From Trichodelitschia bisporula (lineage: Eukaryota > Ascomycota > Dothideomycetes > Phaeotrichales > Phaeotrichaceae), in contig ML996703.1 in NCBI GenBank assembly GCA_010356995.1, positions 372,001-436,000 of the forward strand: 64,000 nucleotides of DNA, written 5' to 3'. Of this stretch, positions 23,402-34,887 are shown one piece after another; the stretch's first letter is position 1; each line of letters begins with the position of its first letter. A program made the position numbers and the translations under genes. The notes below the pieces were generated by a model. It had not been told where the DNA came from. It searched no databases and was given only the letters and a program-made list of their open reading frames with translations.

Positions 23402-25980
23402 CCTGTGCTCGCCAGGTTCCAGCGGACTTGGGTGATGGGAAAGGAGATGCAGTCCGGAAGGCAACCACGCAGGAGGTCAAGTTATACATATCCCAAGACC
23501 AAGGGTTCGGGGGCTGGAGATCGCACAGTTGCGTCTGGGTATAATGACCCGTAACCCCAGCATTGCCCCAGTGCGGGGCCCCGGAAACTCCACGATCCTA
23601 ATGCAGCTATTTCCTGCGCGTGGAGTTGCCATCGAGACTAGGTGAACATCCAGTATGGTGCGAAGTTTCCTTTAACCCGCTGGCCTACCGTACTTAGGGT
23701 AGAGTCCGAAAGAGGCTGCACTAATCGTTAGCCATGCGCCAGCACAGGACCGCATCGGTCGTGGAGACGGACGCGGGGGTGGGGAAAGGCTAGCAAGGAG
23801 CCTTTCTGAAGTCAAGGCTCGCTCACAGCCTGGTTCTCGGCGTGTGGCTCGGGACGGAAAACGTACTCCACCGCCCCGTACGTTGGCAACCAAACTCTGC
23901 GCAGGCAAGGGATGAGTTTATCCAGCGTCCAGAAGAGCATAAAATCGAAAGAGTGTAATTGGATCAAGCAAAGCCTCTGGTATGCCCTGTCCGAGTCAGA
24001 GAACACGCAGCTCGAATTCGTGCCGATTTTGACATCAGGTGTGACACTTGAGGCGCGCCATGTGGACTGTAGATACCAATTTGAAATACACGCGGACCTT
24101 CTCGGACTCCATGAAGAGTGGATACGTTCCCTAGGGAGACTGTGGGGTGCGGAAACGAATTTACGGCCCGGGTGGAGAATACGGGGAAACCTTGAAAAGA
24201 AGTGGAACCTTCTGAAGTCAGCCTTTCCCACCCCACCGCCAAGTCATTGCATCCAACTTCGGCCCTACTTGATGCACACCTCGAGATAAACCGCCGTACC
24301 GTAACTTGGACAGTTCAGTAAGCCAAATCTGTTAATGCCGCTGCTGTTCCCGTTGCATCTCGCTCCTCGTACAGAATCCTAGGACTAGGCTTTGAAATTG
24401 ATACTGAATCCGGTTCGCCGCTGGGCAGCATAAGACCGTGGTGACCTCGAGCAGAGCCGAAGGCTAGCGATCAAAGGCGTAATTATCCGAGAATCCGGCC
24501 GATGGTTCGCTTAGACGGCTTTCCCGCCGCCGCACTTGCACGGACTGTGCCGATTCCCGCGTGAGCCATGCGACTCGGGACGCTAATTGGCAAGCCAGAT
24601 GGTTGAGGCGGTACGACATCACAAAGATCCCAACCCGGAGGCCGCCTCCGGCGTCTAAGCGTGGCTACGACTGTTCAAACTGCCAAGGAGCAAACGAATG
24701 CTTCATGAAGCATCCGCGAACTGGGAGATGCGGAATACATGCCTATCGGCATGCCGGAGCTGATTGTTCAATTCGTGATCGCTTATACGCACAACCGCCG
24801 GAGGCGAATACAGCTCAGAGGCAGGTCATTGGACGAAGAGAGCTTGCCGGTACTATCTACATCCGTAGTGGCCGCAGTAAGCGCCAGGCGCTCAAGCGCC
24901 GCACGGTCGCTCGTGGCTTACGCGTGCCGAGCACATGGTGTGAAGTACTACCGTAATTCAGTCAAAAATGGTTGGTTCGGCGAGATTCCGGAGGTGGCCA
25001 GCAGACTGCAAGCGAGGGACGGACCTACGGTACTCAGACTACGGTAGACTTCAAAGTCTACGGTAGCTCGGATTTGCGGCTCTCCGGCACCAAAAACTGC
25101 CGAAGGATCGTCAGCAGTTCAAACCTGAGCTAAAGCACGTGGGGGGCAGCATGCTAGAGTCCATGGTGATCTGGAAGCTTTGGCATGCACGGCATGCTAG
25201 TTCTAGCTGAAGAATCCAGGCTCGCGAATGGCTATCCATTCGTGGTTGTGTGACGTCGCATGAACCACCATATCTCGATCCAGTATTTGTGTACCATCGT
25301 GGTGTCTCATCGTGGTGTCTCACCGTGGGCTCCTTCAGGGCATGTATATCTCTAGTTTTGTATCTGCAGCTTTACTTTCAAGCTGATATGGCAGCTCGGC
25401 GTCTGCTCAAGAGTTGCTCAGAATGGCTAGGAGCTCCATCGAGGAAGTTGGCGAGTGGCGAGTGGCGGCAGCAAGCCTATGAATGTCAAGCTGGTGAAAG
25501 TTCTGAAGTGAGGTGTGCGGAGTTCATGGGCAAAGATATATGATCAGGAACCCGCTCTGCTTTTGAAGGTCTTCGGAAGACCTTACAGGGGCAGGGAAAT
25601 CACTGACCATTTGTGTCACTATCGGCTTTTTCCTCCCTTGAGCTGATTTCCTAGCTACGCTCTTCGAAAATAAGCGGAAAATGATCTCAAGTTCAAATTC
25701 ACCTCTTCCACATTTGGATCTTCATGATGGACAAGCAAACGTCGGCACTATGAAAGGCTCTTCAGGAGTCCGGATAGTATGCATGTGCCGCATTCTGGCA
25801 GTGTTAACAAGGCGGTCGTCATGGACATCTCGACAATATCATGCGGCTGGGCAGGACCATGACGGTTGATTGGCCAACCTTAAACATCCCATCCGTTCGC
25901 TTGTACAACCATCTTGATATCGGAAGCTGCGGCCAGTCCGTGAAAACAGCTAAACAACCTGCTCCTCTCGTCTCGCCACC
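23402..25980. other. Gene-poor stretch upstream of the MFS transporter
   Basis: About 2.6 kb with lower GC than the flanks. Short open frames, for example 23912-24289 (+, 125 codons) and 24561-24956 (+, 131 codons), show no recognisable domain, signal peptide or codon pattern, so I do not call them genes. Small repeats occur: an 8-bp inverted repeat GTAGACTT/AAGTCTAC near 25043-25060 and a tandem TCATCGTGGTGTC near 25295-25325. It may contain decayed sequence and the two divergent promoters. Confidence 0.5.
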
Positions 25981-27132
25981 ATGTCCGTAGTCCTCTACGC
26001 CATAAAAGACATCATAACCGACTACCAAAGCGGCGCCAGTGACCTCGCCATCCAAGCTCTACAGGCGCTCGAAGAGCTCAACGATAAATACCTATCCTCA
26101 AGCCTTCACCCCGATGAACGATGGAACCAACTGTGTGCCGCAGGCCTAGCCCTGGGAACGTGCCGGCCAGCCATGGGGGCCGCCATCTTGGGCGTCATAA
26201 GCCAGGCCCTCGTCGATGTCCGCTCCGAATGGGACAGAACCGGAGCAAGGCGCAAACGCGACGACGGGGATGATACGTACGCCCAAGCCTTTGCCGGTCT
26301 TGCCCTCGGCTCGGCCGTGAGCGCAGAATACCGTCTCATACCTCGCATCACCGACCAATTCATCGCCTACGTCAGGCAACTCACAGCCCACACCAACCCC
26401 CCCACCCCCCTCCGCATCCTCACCCTCTCCTCCTCCTCCACCCTCCTGCAGTGCCTCTCCTCCGCCATCTTAGACCACAACACCGCCCCCTTCGACATCT
26501 GCATCCTCGAGTCCCGCCCCGGGTGTGAGGGCGCCGCCTTCGCGCTCTCCCTCCTCGACATGCTCGAAGAGAACCCACTTTTCAGTCACCGCGCTACCGT
26601 CACCGTAGCCCCGGACTCCCATGCCGCGCTCCTGGCGCAGGACGTCGACCTCTTGCTCCTGGGTGCGGACCACATCGCGCCCAACGGGGACGTGTGCAAC
26701 AAGACAGGCAGCCGCGTAGCGGCCAGCGTCGCGCGGGCCGTGAGGCCGGATTCGCGGGTCGTGGTTGTGTCGCAGACGAGCAAGATCACCAACGACCATC
26801 GCGAGCCCGAGGAGCATGACGCCGAGGAGGTTACGCGGATGTGGGAGGGTGTGGATGCGGAGCAGCTCGCGCGGTATACGGCGAGTGGGGCGCTGCGCGT
26901 CAAGAATGTCTACTTCGAGTATGTTCCCGCGGACCTGATTGATGCGTACATCACTGGGCATGGTAAGCTGGATGTGGAAGATATTCAGAGCATTGCGGAG
27001 CATCGGAAGAAGCGTGAGGAGGACCTATTCAGCAGCAGTGAAGTGCAGGAGGAGGCACGGAGAATGATAAAGGTTGCGGATACAAGTATCGAGAAAGACA
27101 AGCAAAAAAGCGAGAGGATTGGCAGAGCCTGA
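25981..27132 (+). CDS. eIF2B alpha/beta/delta-type protein (isomerase-like fold)
   Basis: Single exon, 383 residues, initiating at an ATG preceded by CTCGCCACC. The C-terminal two thirds have the Rossmann-like eIF2B/MtnA fold: a helical N-domain to about 130, LRILTLSSSST at about 144-154, ILESRPGCEG at 175-184, then LLLGADHIAPNGDVCNKTGS with D230. ESRP and GAD...NGD..NK are shared by eIF2B regulatory subunits, ribose-1,5-bisphosphate isomerase and methylthioribose-1-phosphate isomerase. The isomerase catalytic cysteine (TxCN motif) is absent at the expected place, which reads LSSSST. It is therefore not a clear Mri1, and its length and sequence do not match a standard eIF2B subunit. Function is unassigned beyond the superfamily. 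Confidence 0.8.
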   Translation: MSVVLYAIKDIITDYQSGASDLAIQALQALEELNDKYLSSSLHPDERWNQLCAAGLALGTCRPAMGAAILGVISQALVDVRSEWDRTGARRKRDDGDDTYAQAFAGLALGSAVSAEYRLIPRITDQFIAYVRQLTAHTNPPTPLRILTLSSSSTLLQCLSSAILDHNTAPFDICILESRPGCEGAAFALSLLDMLEENPLFSHRATVTVAPDSHAALLAQDVDLLLLGADHIAPNGDVCNKTGSRVAASVARAVRPDSRVVVVSQTSKITNDHREPEEHDAEEVTRMWEGVDAEQLARYTASGALRVKNVYFEYVPADLIDAYITGHGKLDVEDIQSIAEHRKKREEDLFSSSEVQEEARRMIKVADTSIEKDKQKSERIGRA

Positions 27133-28050
27133 TCATACTTTATATAGGTACAGTGTTGATATCCTTAGCTCTTTCCATTCGACTTCCTGGTTACTTCCCC
27201 AGCTATGGATTCTCCTCTCAAGAATAAGAATGTTCCTTCCAATGTAAGAATACTCCTGCCCTAGTAACTGATGGGCCGGCAAAAAAGCTGGACACAGGGG
27301 GAATTGAACCCCCGACCTTTCACATACCCGCACGGATGCGAAGCGAAAATCATACCGCTAGAACATGCGCCCTTGACACATCTGGTCCGATTGATGAAGA
27401 GATTTTCAGACTGCCCGGTAGTGCGTGAGTCGAGAACAGCTCCATCTAACCGGGTTAGTAAGCGCTAGGTAGGAGCTGGCGAGTGATATGAAGCAGGTCT
27501 GCGAGGATTGAAGTTTATGGTTGGACTTTCTGCTGGGCTTTGATTGCGGCGAAAGTGGAGTTGGAAGTATACACGCCGGTTCTAACACGGTAGAGTTAGA
27601 AGTGCACCGAATGCATGTGATCTTGAGCGTTAGAAAGGCGTTGACATCGAACTAGAAAGGCTGAAGGTAAGAAGACAAGCATTCGATTGCCTCTAGAGCA
27701 GTTCATATGTAAAGCAGCCATGAATCAGCAAGTTGCCTCGCGAGCCTTGCACTTTACCGGCTCCTTTCTGTCACGAACTGCTTTGCTCACGGGGTCTGAT
27801 CTGCTCTTCAGGTCGCATATGCATACCATGGCGGGAAGTTTGCCCATCATGAGCGAGCCACCACAGCTAGAGTCGGGTCCATAGACCCCCTGACTGCCTG
27901 TGAGCTTCGTACCGCAGCCTTATCAGTTGCTGCTTTGGACATCACCGCCTCTCAACCGTTAGCCGTATAAAGACGTCCCATCGACGACTTACAAGCCGTA
28001 CCCACAAGTTCTGCAGACCTTGCCAAACCACACTTAAACTTCATAACCCT
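27133..28050. other. Intergenic, eIF2B-like gene / rrp40
   Basis: Besides the tRNA-Ala this 0.9-kb stretch holds no recognisable gene. The minus-strand gene to the right ends at 28051. Confidence 0.5.
27289..27372 (-). tRNA. tRNA-Ala(CGC) with a 12-nt intron
   Basis: The acceptor arm is GGGCGCA/TGTGTCC with discriminator A, including the G3:U70 wobble that identifies alanine tRNAs. The anticodon loop TT-CGC-A is interrupted after position 37 by a 12-nt intron (TCCGTGCGGGTA). The T arm is GGGGG-TTCAATT-CCCCC. Mature length is 72 nt. The anticodon stem has a G:U pair. Confidence 0.85.
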
Positions 28051-28819
28051 TCAAAGCCCCTTAAGCAACCTCCTTGCCAACTCCCTCTGCTCCCCCTCCC
28101 CCAACCCCTCCCGATCAACCATCTGCACCGCCCGCCCCACCGCCAGCACAACAGGCACCTCCCCCCCCCCCCCCACCCAAACCCGTCCATTCCCCCCCAC
28201 CGCCACCTCAAACCCAACCTTCTCACTCATAACCTCGAGCACCACAACCCCCCCCCTCTTCCCCATCATCAACCTGCGGGCAAACGCAGTGCTAACATCA
28301 AACACCATCCCCCCCTTGAGTGGGCCAAGCCCATCCCCCTTCCCCGTCCGCTGATTCACACACTCCAACTCCGCCTCCACGTGCCGCCCATCGCTGACAA
28401 CCCGCGCATACACCACCGCGCCGGGCTGTAGTTGGGGACGATTTTTCTTGTTCGCACCTTCAAAGGCGAGGATCGGCAAGGCGGCTGTGGCGGCGTACGG
28501 CGTGATCGCGCACGTGAAGAAGTCGCCGCCGCCGCGGACGACGGTTGCGATGACTAGATCGCCCACATGCGGTGTATACTATAAGCAGATCAGCCTCCAC
28601 CTGGTACTTTAACACTGCCGCACTCACCCGCCCACCCGCATATTCCACCCACACGGCATTCTTCCTTGCGTCGGAGCTTAGTAAGCCGGCGACGGATGCG
28701 CTGATTGAGGACGGGGGCGTGTAGCGCAGCCCGGGGCCGAGTTTGAGGTCTGTTGTTGAGGTGGAGAGGAGGGAGGGGTCGATCGGGTCGCCGGGGAGGA
28801 CGACTTGCGCGGTGGACAT
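28051..28819 (-). CDS. rrp40: Exosome complex component Rrp40
   Basis: Rrp40 is one of three RNA-binding cap subunits of the exosome, threading RNA to the catalytic subunits. Exons 28819-28628 and 28578-28051, with a 49-nt phase-0 intron, give 239 residues, the usual size. The N-terminal domain has VVLPGDPID and LGPGLRYTPP. The S1 domain spans YTPHVGDLVIATVVRGGGDFF to about residue 145, with ILAFEGANKKNRPQLQPGA typical of Rrp40. A KH domain follows. The Csl4 and Rrp4 cap subunits have different N-terminal signatures and an Rrp4 would be longer. Confidence 0.9.
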
Positions 28820-29243
28820 GGTGATGGTTGCTTTGTTGGTGTACGCAACGTATGAGCGTAGTGGGATGAGGTCGCGAGGTGCAGACGCGGTAATGGTGCA
28901 CGGGCCTTACGGGGATTTTTTTGGGCGGGGAATTTTGCGGATGCGGAGGTGGTGACGTCGGTGGATTATGGGGGGTGGGGTCAATACTGTCTTGGGTCAG
29001 GTATCAACATTTATCGGATAGAAAGCAGAGACGCGGTCAATTTTGAGACTGTTATGGCTATGGGGTGCACGGAATGCATCCCAGCCTATCTGAGTTCGCT
29101 TCCTTCGCGGGGCGATGACAGGTAACCATCCCCCACGATAGCTGCATCAACCCCACCAAACAAGCACATTACTACGGCAATCCGCATGATCACAAAGCCA
29201 GTCGGCTTCAATTAACCCTCTAGAGCGGCGAAGCTAACCTCCC
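28820..29243. other. Intergenic, rrp40 promoter and 3' end of the Osh gene
   Basis: 424 bp between two minus-strand genes; no further feature recognised. Confidence 0.45.
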
Positions 29244-32230
29244 TTACCCCTCGATCCCAAAAACATCCACAACACCATTCCACTCCCCACGAGCCCTACA
29301 CTCCCAATACGCCTCCCTCCCCCCCTTCAACCCCCAAACCTCCTCCCCCTCCTCCTCGCCCACCTTGACAAACCACTTCGGCGTCCACCCCTCCCCCCTC
29401 TCCTCCATCTCCCTCCTCCTCACCCTCTGCGCCTCCTCAAGCCTCGCCTTCTCCTCCTCCGCCCTCGCCATATGCCCCTCCTCCACACTCCTCAAATCCG
29501 GCCGTAAGCGCGAGTCCGTAGGCGGCAAATGCCCCTCCTCCACATCCGTAACCTCATTCAACCCCGCCGCAAACACTGTAAATCCATACCGCTGCGCCGC
29601 GCCGTCAACCAACTGCCCCGCCTTCCAGATTACTCGCTGCTCGCCCCCCGTCTCCCGCAGCTCAGACGTCCACTTCCCCGCCAGGCCCTGGGGCCTCAAC
29701 TCCCCGCGCTCATCAAAGCACTGCACGCCCACCTCCTCAGACCGGCCAGCGAACATCCCACCCGCCTTGAACGACGCAACCGCAGTCCCCCCATCGGCGT
29801 GGCAGCGAATCGTCATCGTGCTCACCGGCTCAACGTACTTCTCGCCCGCAATGACATTGCGCAGGAAACTCGTCGCCAGCGTCCAGGAATATGCCTCACC
29901 GCCGCGCGCATGGAGCACGACGCGTGCGCGGCCTTCGGTGTTGATTTCCGCGGACTTGCCCCAGAATTTCTGGACCGGTAGGGGAGCCTGGAGGAAGGAC
30001 CAGGCCTGGGCGTCGGCCTGGCAAGCCATTTGCACTGGCCTGTGAGACACCTTCTCGGCCACGAAGCGGAACCCTTTGTCTTCCCGCACCAGCTCGTACG
30101 TCTCGCCGAGCATAGGGTTGAAAGGCTTACGTGCCGCTCGCTCCTTGACGCGGTTCGAGGAGAAACTGGCGACAGCAAACGCAGCGATGTAGAGCAGGCG
30201 CTGGGCGGGGTCGCCATTCGCAGCTGCCGCGTCGAGAAGCTCGCTGTACTCCAGTTGCTCGGCGACACGCTGGAGGAGCGAGGTTGGTTCGTTGGCTGAC
30301 ACAGGCATGGCGATGGTGCTGAGGTCTTTGCCGACATTTTTGCGGAGGAAGCTGATCAGGCTCGGTGGGGAGACTTTGGCGGGAGGAATGGTGGTGCGGC
30401 GTTTGATGGGCGAAAGGGGTAGGGGCGTTAGGGACTTTGGTTTTGTAGGGAGGAGTGGATTTGCACCGGATGGGCGCTGGAAGGCAGCGTCAGGGGCACT
30501 GCTCGACTCGGACGACGAGTCTGACGTCACGGACCGGTCATCATCATCTGGCTCCTCGCTGTCACACCGAATAGTTAGAAGTTGAGAGCGGCTTTGGTGT
30601 CCCGCATCCCCCTCCGTCGCATCGTGCGCGTCGAAGAACTCGTCCGATGACACAGAGCCGATGCTCGGGCGGCGTCCGAGTGGGGACATGGTGCTTATGC
30701 GACGCTGCTTGGACTCAGACAGCAGCGTCGAGAACTGCGCAACGGCCTGGTCGAGATCCTTGAGAATGGCCATACACCGCTGGTGCATGCCCTCCTCGTG
30801 CCCGCCTCGCGACGGCTGGCTCGCCGTGCGCGGCGATGGCTGCACGCTGCTGGGCGTGGGCGGGTAAGCGCCCGGAACGGCAAGCTGTGACGATACGGTA
30901 CGGCGGAACGCGGCAGCGGGGCTGGCATTGGTGCTGCTGGACTTGCGTTTCCAAAACGGTAGCTTTTCGCTCGACTTGCCCTCCTCCCCGAAGTAGTCGA
31001 ACGAGGTCGCCTCGGGCCCCGGACTCGAAATCGGGAGCCCTGGCGTTCCCGGAGCTGTGTATTTCGGGTCCGTGTCCTGCGCGAGCCGCCGCACCGAGTC
31101 CCGGATCCCCGAGACGCGGCTTACGAGCTCTTCGGCACGCTGCCAATGCCGGTCACTGATGACATCGGCCTGGCGCGCGGGTGCAAGATTCGTCCTGGAT
31201 GCGACTGGCGAGGGCGAAAGGGAGCTCGCAACCTGGGACGCGCGCTCGAGCGCATCACGCCATGCGATAAAATCGCGCTGATTACCCGCCTTGAGGTGCC
31301 ATATCTCAGCCCCCGAATCGATAGTTATGATGCGCCCCGACTCGCTCGTACTAATCGCAGCGAGGGAAAGCGGAATGGCGCCGCGCAGAGCGGAAGAGTG
31401 ACGGTTGCGGTAGTAGGACAGCGTTGAGGTCGTAAAGTCGAGCGAGAAATAGCGGCGCGCAAACGAGTTGTGGCCCTTGCGGCGCTTCTTCTGCAGCACG
31501 CCAGTGTAAAAGGTAGAGCCGCCCACGCTGCGAGACTCAACGGCGTGGCCAGAGCGTGGGCGCGGGTCCGCGAGTGTGAGCTTCGGACCATCCTGCGGAA
31601 GGGAATCGGAGGACTCAGTGGCTGCGAGGGCAGGGCTTGAGCCAGCTACTGTAGTCGCGGCAGACGCCTGGGAGAAGTGTAGGTGACCGGAGCGGGGAGG
31701 TGAGTCGGTCGGGTAGGTCATGAGCACGAAGGTGACGGTCTTGGAGACCTGCTTGGAGAAGGTGTTATCGAACACCAGCGCGTACATGCCACCCTCACCC
31801 TCCAGCACATCATGGCTGCCGATTGTGACCTTATCCGCCTCGCATTTGCCGGTCCAGGCAACGGTGCGCAGGCCTACGGCCTCAAGCTTCTGCACGACGG
31901 TGGTGTTGTCATTGCGCGAAGCGCGGCGCTTGCTGTGCGAGCCATCGTTGCCGGCTGAAGAGGGCGGGTCGAATGTGTCTGGGGTTGAAGCGTCGGAAGG
32001 GGGGAGGTTGGGCGTCGCGAGACTGCTGCCGCCGGGGTGTTTGAAGAGGCCAAAGTTGAGAGACTTCTTGTGCGGTTGGAGGCTCCACGATATGGTGTGG
32101 CCTGCGGAGACATGGACCCAGCGCACGAGGTACGACTGAGATAGGTGTCAGTAATACGAAGTGTTACAGGAGCTAAAGAGAGAGAGAAACGTGCCTTGCT
32201 GTGCACCTCGAGCTGCTCCATGCCAACCAT
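29244..32230 (-). CDS. osh3: Oxysterol-binding protein, Osh3 type
   Basis: An ORP family lipid exchanger acting at ER-plasma membrane contacts. A 12-codon first exon (32230-32195) is joined in phase 0 to 32135-29244, giving 975 residues. The junction reads MEQLEVHSK/SYLVRWVHV, the conserved Osh3 start, and requires a GC donor (AAG|GCACGT) with CAG acceptor. The N-terminal GOLD-like region (about 1-135) has AGHTISWSLQPHKKSLNFG. A PH domain follows at about 213-310 (YTGVLQKKRRKGHNSFARRY), then a disordered Ser-rich linker, then the ORD from about 602 with LISFLRKNVGKDLS. The ORP fingerprint reads EKVSHRPVQ at about 709. An upstream in-frame ATG at 32302 is an alternative start. Confidence 0.9.
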
Positions 32231-33652
32231 GGTGGTCGATGGTGGGGTGTGAAACGTGCAGCGGGAGAGGATGAGAGCAACAGACGTGAGATGGAGGATC
32301 AAAGACGCGTCACCATGAAGAATACGAGTTTAGTGTTGTAGTAAGGGTGCGGATGTTTGCAGGAAGTTTATGAGAATGCGCAGGAGTTGGTGTTTGTCGC
32401 ACTGGTGAGTGAGGCAAGCACCCTAAGCTCTCAGCTCCACTTTCCAAGAAACACCAAAGAGACGGGGCGACTGCTGGGCATCGACGCCGTCATAGTTCTT
32501 GATTTTAACTGTTCAGTTTCTCCCACGCTGGAGGAGCTTACTATTCACAGATGGACCAAGGCAGAAAAAAAGACACGAAGAGGAGCGAAAGGATATATTC
32601 ACAGCCTCCGCCATTCGCCCGTACTCGCTTTTACGGATGTACTCCTCACAGCCACTATCACACCGACCCAGCCGCAACCGGCGCAACTATTCCCTCATCG
32701 TCGTGCAGAAGTTCGGCCGTTCAAGCAGTTACCGTAACAGCGTACAGCATTGACAATCATCATGCCACACTCCAGTCGGCTTCGGCGATAACCCTCACAT
32801 TCCACTTCTTCATTCCGCGTCCAGCATGTGAAGCATCACGAGCACCCTCTTCGACCTCTCCCTCGATCTTCCCTACCGTAAGCCGACCGTGTCCATTCCA
32901 GGCACCACATTACCGTACTGTACAGCCCCAAACCCCGCTCGGGATGCGGCGGGTTAACATCCCACACGCTATCCGCAGTCGTCGGCATGGCATTGCTGAC
33001 GGGCAGCGGCGTGATTGCCATTGGCGGTATCTGAAGCTGGGCTTCAGCTCGGAGCCGATGCCTGCACTCTGACGTCGTGAGAACTGACCCCAGGTTCGGA
33101 CCCGTGGTACTGTACCGTAGTCGGATATCAATCTGAATCGAGTTCTTCGTCAGTCTGGTTACGGAATATTCGAATGCAATTACCCGCGTCTACCGGAGAA
33201 TACAGACGAGCCTTCACAGAGCAGCGATCCGCCGGGTGTTTCATCGGAGATCCGGTATGAGCGCCACTTATGATGTGGCTACCCGTTGAAGGCGCATGAA
33301 CGAAACGCCATGCCTTACCGTAGACAACACCCCGCAACCACGATATCTCCCCCAAACTGCCATTCCATCTGCCACCCCATGACCTTACCAAGGCATAACG
33401 CAGGTCACATAACCCACACCGAACATGCCAACGGCAATCAACCCGTCGCACCTACCCCCAACTCACATCCCATGTACGATCCACCAATGCGCTTTCCCGG
33501 ACCAGCCTGCCCCGCGCATTCCATCTAGCAAAGTACTCGATATGAATTATTTTCCGTGCGGCCCGAGCAGTCCCCATCATCATAATGCCCAGATTACCCG
33601 CCCGTCTACGTCCAAACACTCCTTCTTTTCGCGTTCCGTCTCTCGTTCTACG
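32231..33652. other. Intergenic, Osh3 / SGNH esterase
   Basis: A 1.4-kb divergent intergenic region. Short open frames have no recognisable content. The frame of the esterase is open upstream to 33425, but the signal peptide sets the start at 33653. Confidence 0.5.
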
Positions 33653-34887
33653 ATGCGTATCGCTGCGCTCCTTCTCACAGCCGTGACGCTCGCGTCCGCG
33701 ACACAGATTGTGGTTGAAGATGAAGTAGCAGCAAGCTGTGGCTCCTGGCCTGGGTGGGCCGGTATCCGTACCCTCTTCATCTTGTCCGTACCAAACTCCC
33801 TGATCCAAGGCACTTACTTACCCCCTCAGCGGTAACTCCTACACCGCAATGGGCTTCGAGACTTCGGGTACTGCCCCGAATGCCCAGAACCCATTCGGCA
33901 ATCCACCTTACCCGTAAGTCCCAACTCCACATACACGGCAGGACTGACCACAGCAGAGGCTGGACGAGCGCAAAGTGAGCCCATCATCTGCGCGAAAGAA
34001 TGCCACATCTAACCCTCCAGCAACCAACCCGTCTGGCCCGGCTACCTAACCATGCGCTACAACGCCAGCAAGATCCTAGCCTACAACCTCGCTTACGGGG
34101 GCGCAACCGTGGACGGTACGCTCATCAAGTCGTACGTCCCCACCGTCGCCTCCGTAGGCGACCAAGTCGAGAAAAGCTTCCTTCCGCTCTACGCCCAGAA
34201 CAAGTCCCTCTGGGCCCCAGAGAGCTCCCTTTTCGCCATCTGGATTGGCGTCAATGACGTCGGCAACTCCTACTGGGGAAAAAACAGCAGTCTCATCGAC
34301 GCCGTGTTCACCCGCTACAGCAACCTACTTGGTGAACTCTACGCTGCCGGCGCAAGGAACTTTGTCTTCCTCGATGTGCCACCGCTGCAGCGCACGCCGC
34401 TCACGAAGGCGGGCCCGAAGGAAGGAATCCCGCTCGAGGAGGCTGCGGTGAAGGACTGGAATAAGCGCTTGGGTGCCATGGTGGACACGCTGCGGAAGCG
34501 CTCTGGCGTGACTGCGTGGATAGTGTCGTCGTACACCATCTTCGATAAGGCGATGGATAACCCAGCTGCTTATAAGCAGACGGCTGGCTTGAAGGACACC
34601 GGGTCGTTTTGCGAGGCGTATGGCAAGTACGTGGTCCCAACCCTTCTGTACACGGTAGGGAGAGGAGCTAATAAAGCAGGGGCACTCCCAAGCCGGATAC
34701 CAAGCTCGCGGATTGCAAGTACAAGGTGAATGAATACTTTTGGTACAATAACTTGCATCCGTCGACGGCAGTGCATGATGCCGTCGCCGCGGAGGTTGCG
34801 CGTGCGCTCAAGAGCATTCCGGCAAGTACCGGGGTGTGCCGGTATGCCGATAGCTTCGGAGGGAGAAGGAGGAGGGTACGGATGTAA
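33653..34887 (+). CDS. Secreted SGNH/GDSL esterase, CE16-like
   Basis: Probably a secreted acetyl esterase acting on plant polysaccharide, by family. Five exons: 33653-33783, 33830-33913, 33957-33974, 34021-34626 and 34680-34887; introns 46, 43, 46 and 53 nt; 348 residues. A signal peptide (MRIAALLLTAVTLASA) precedes the mature protein. Block I reads LFIFGNSYT with the nucleophile S47; the usual GDS aspartate is Asn46. Block III is WIGVND at 152-157. The histidine block is FWYNNLHPS with H306; the position of the usual catalytic aspartate three residues before is Asn303. The first donor (TT|GTCCGT) is weak but gives the conserved motif. The 18-nt third exon encodes GWTSAN. Confidence 0.85.

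Noticed and set aside
23812-24289. Overlapping 125- and 139-codon frames on opposite strands
   Set aside because: No recognisable family, start context or codon bias; kept only as part of the gene-poor stretch.
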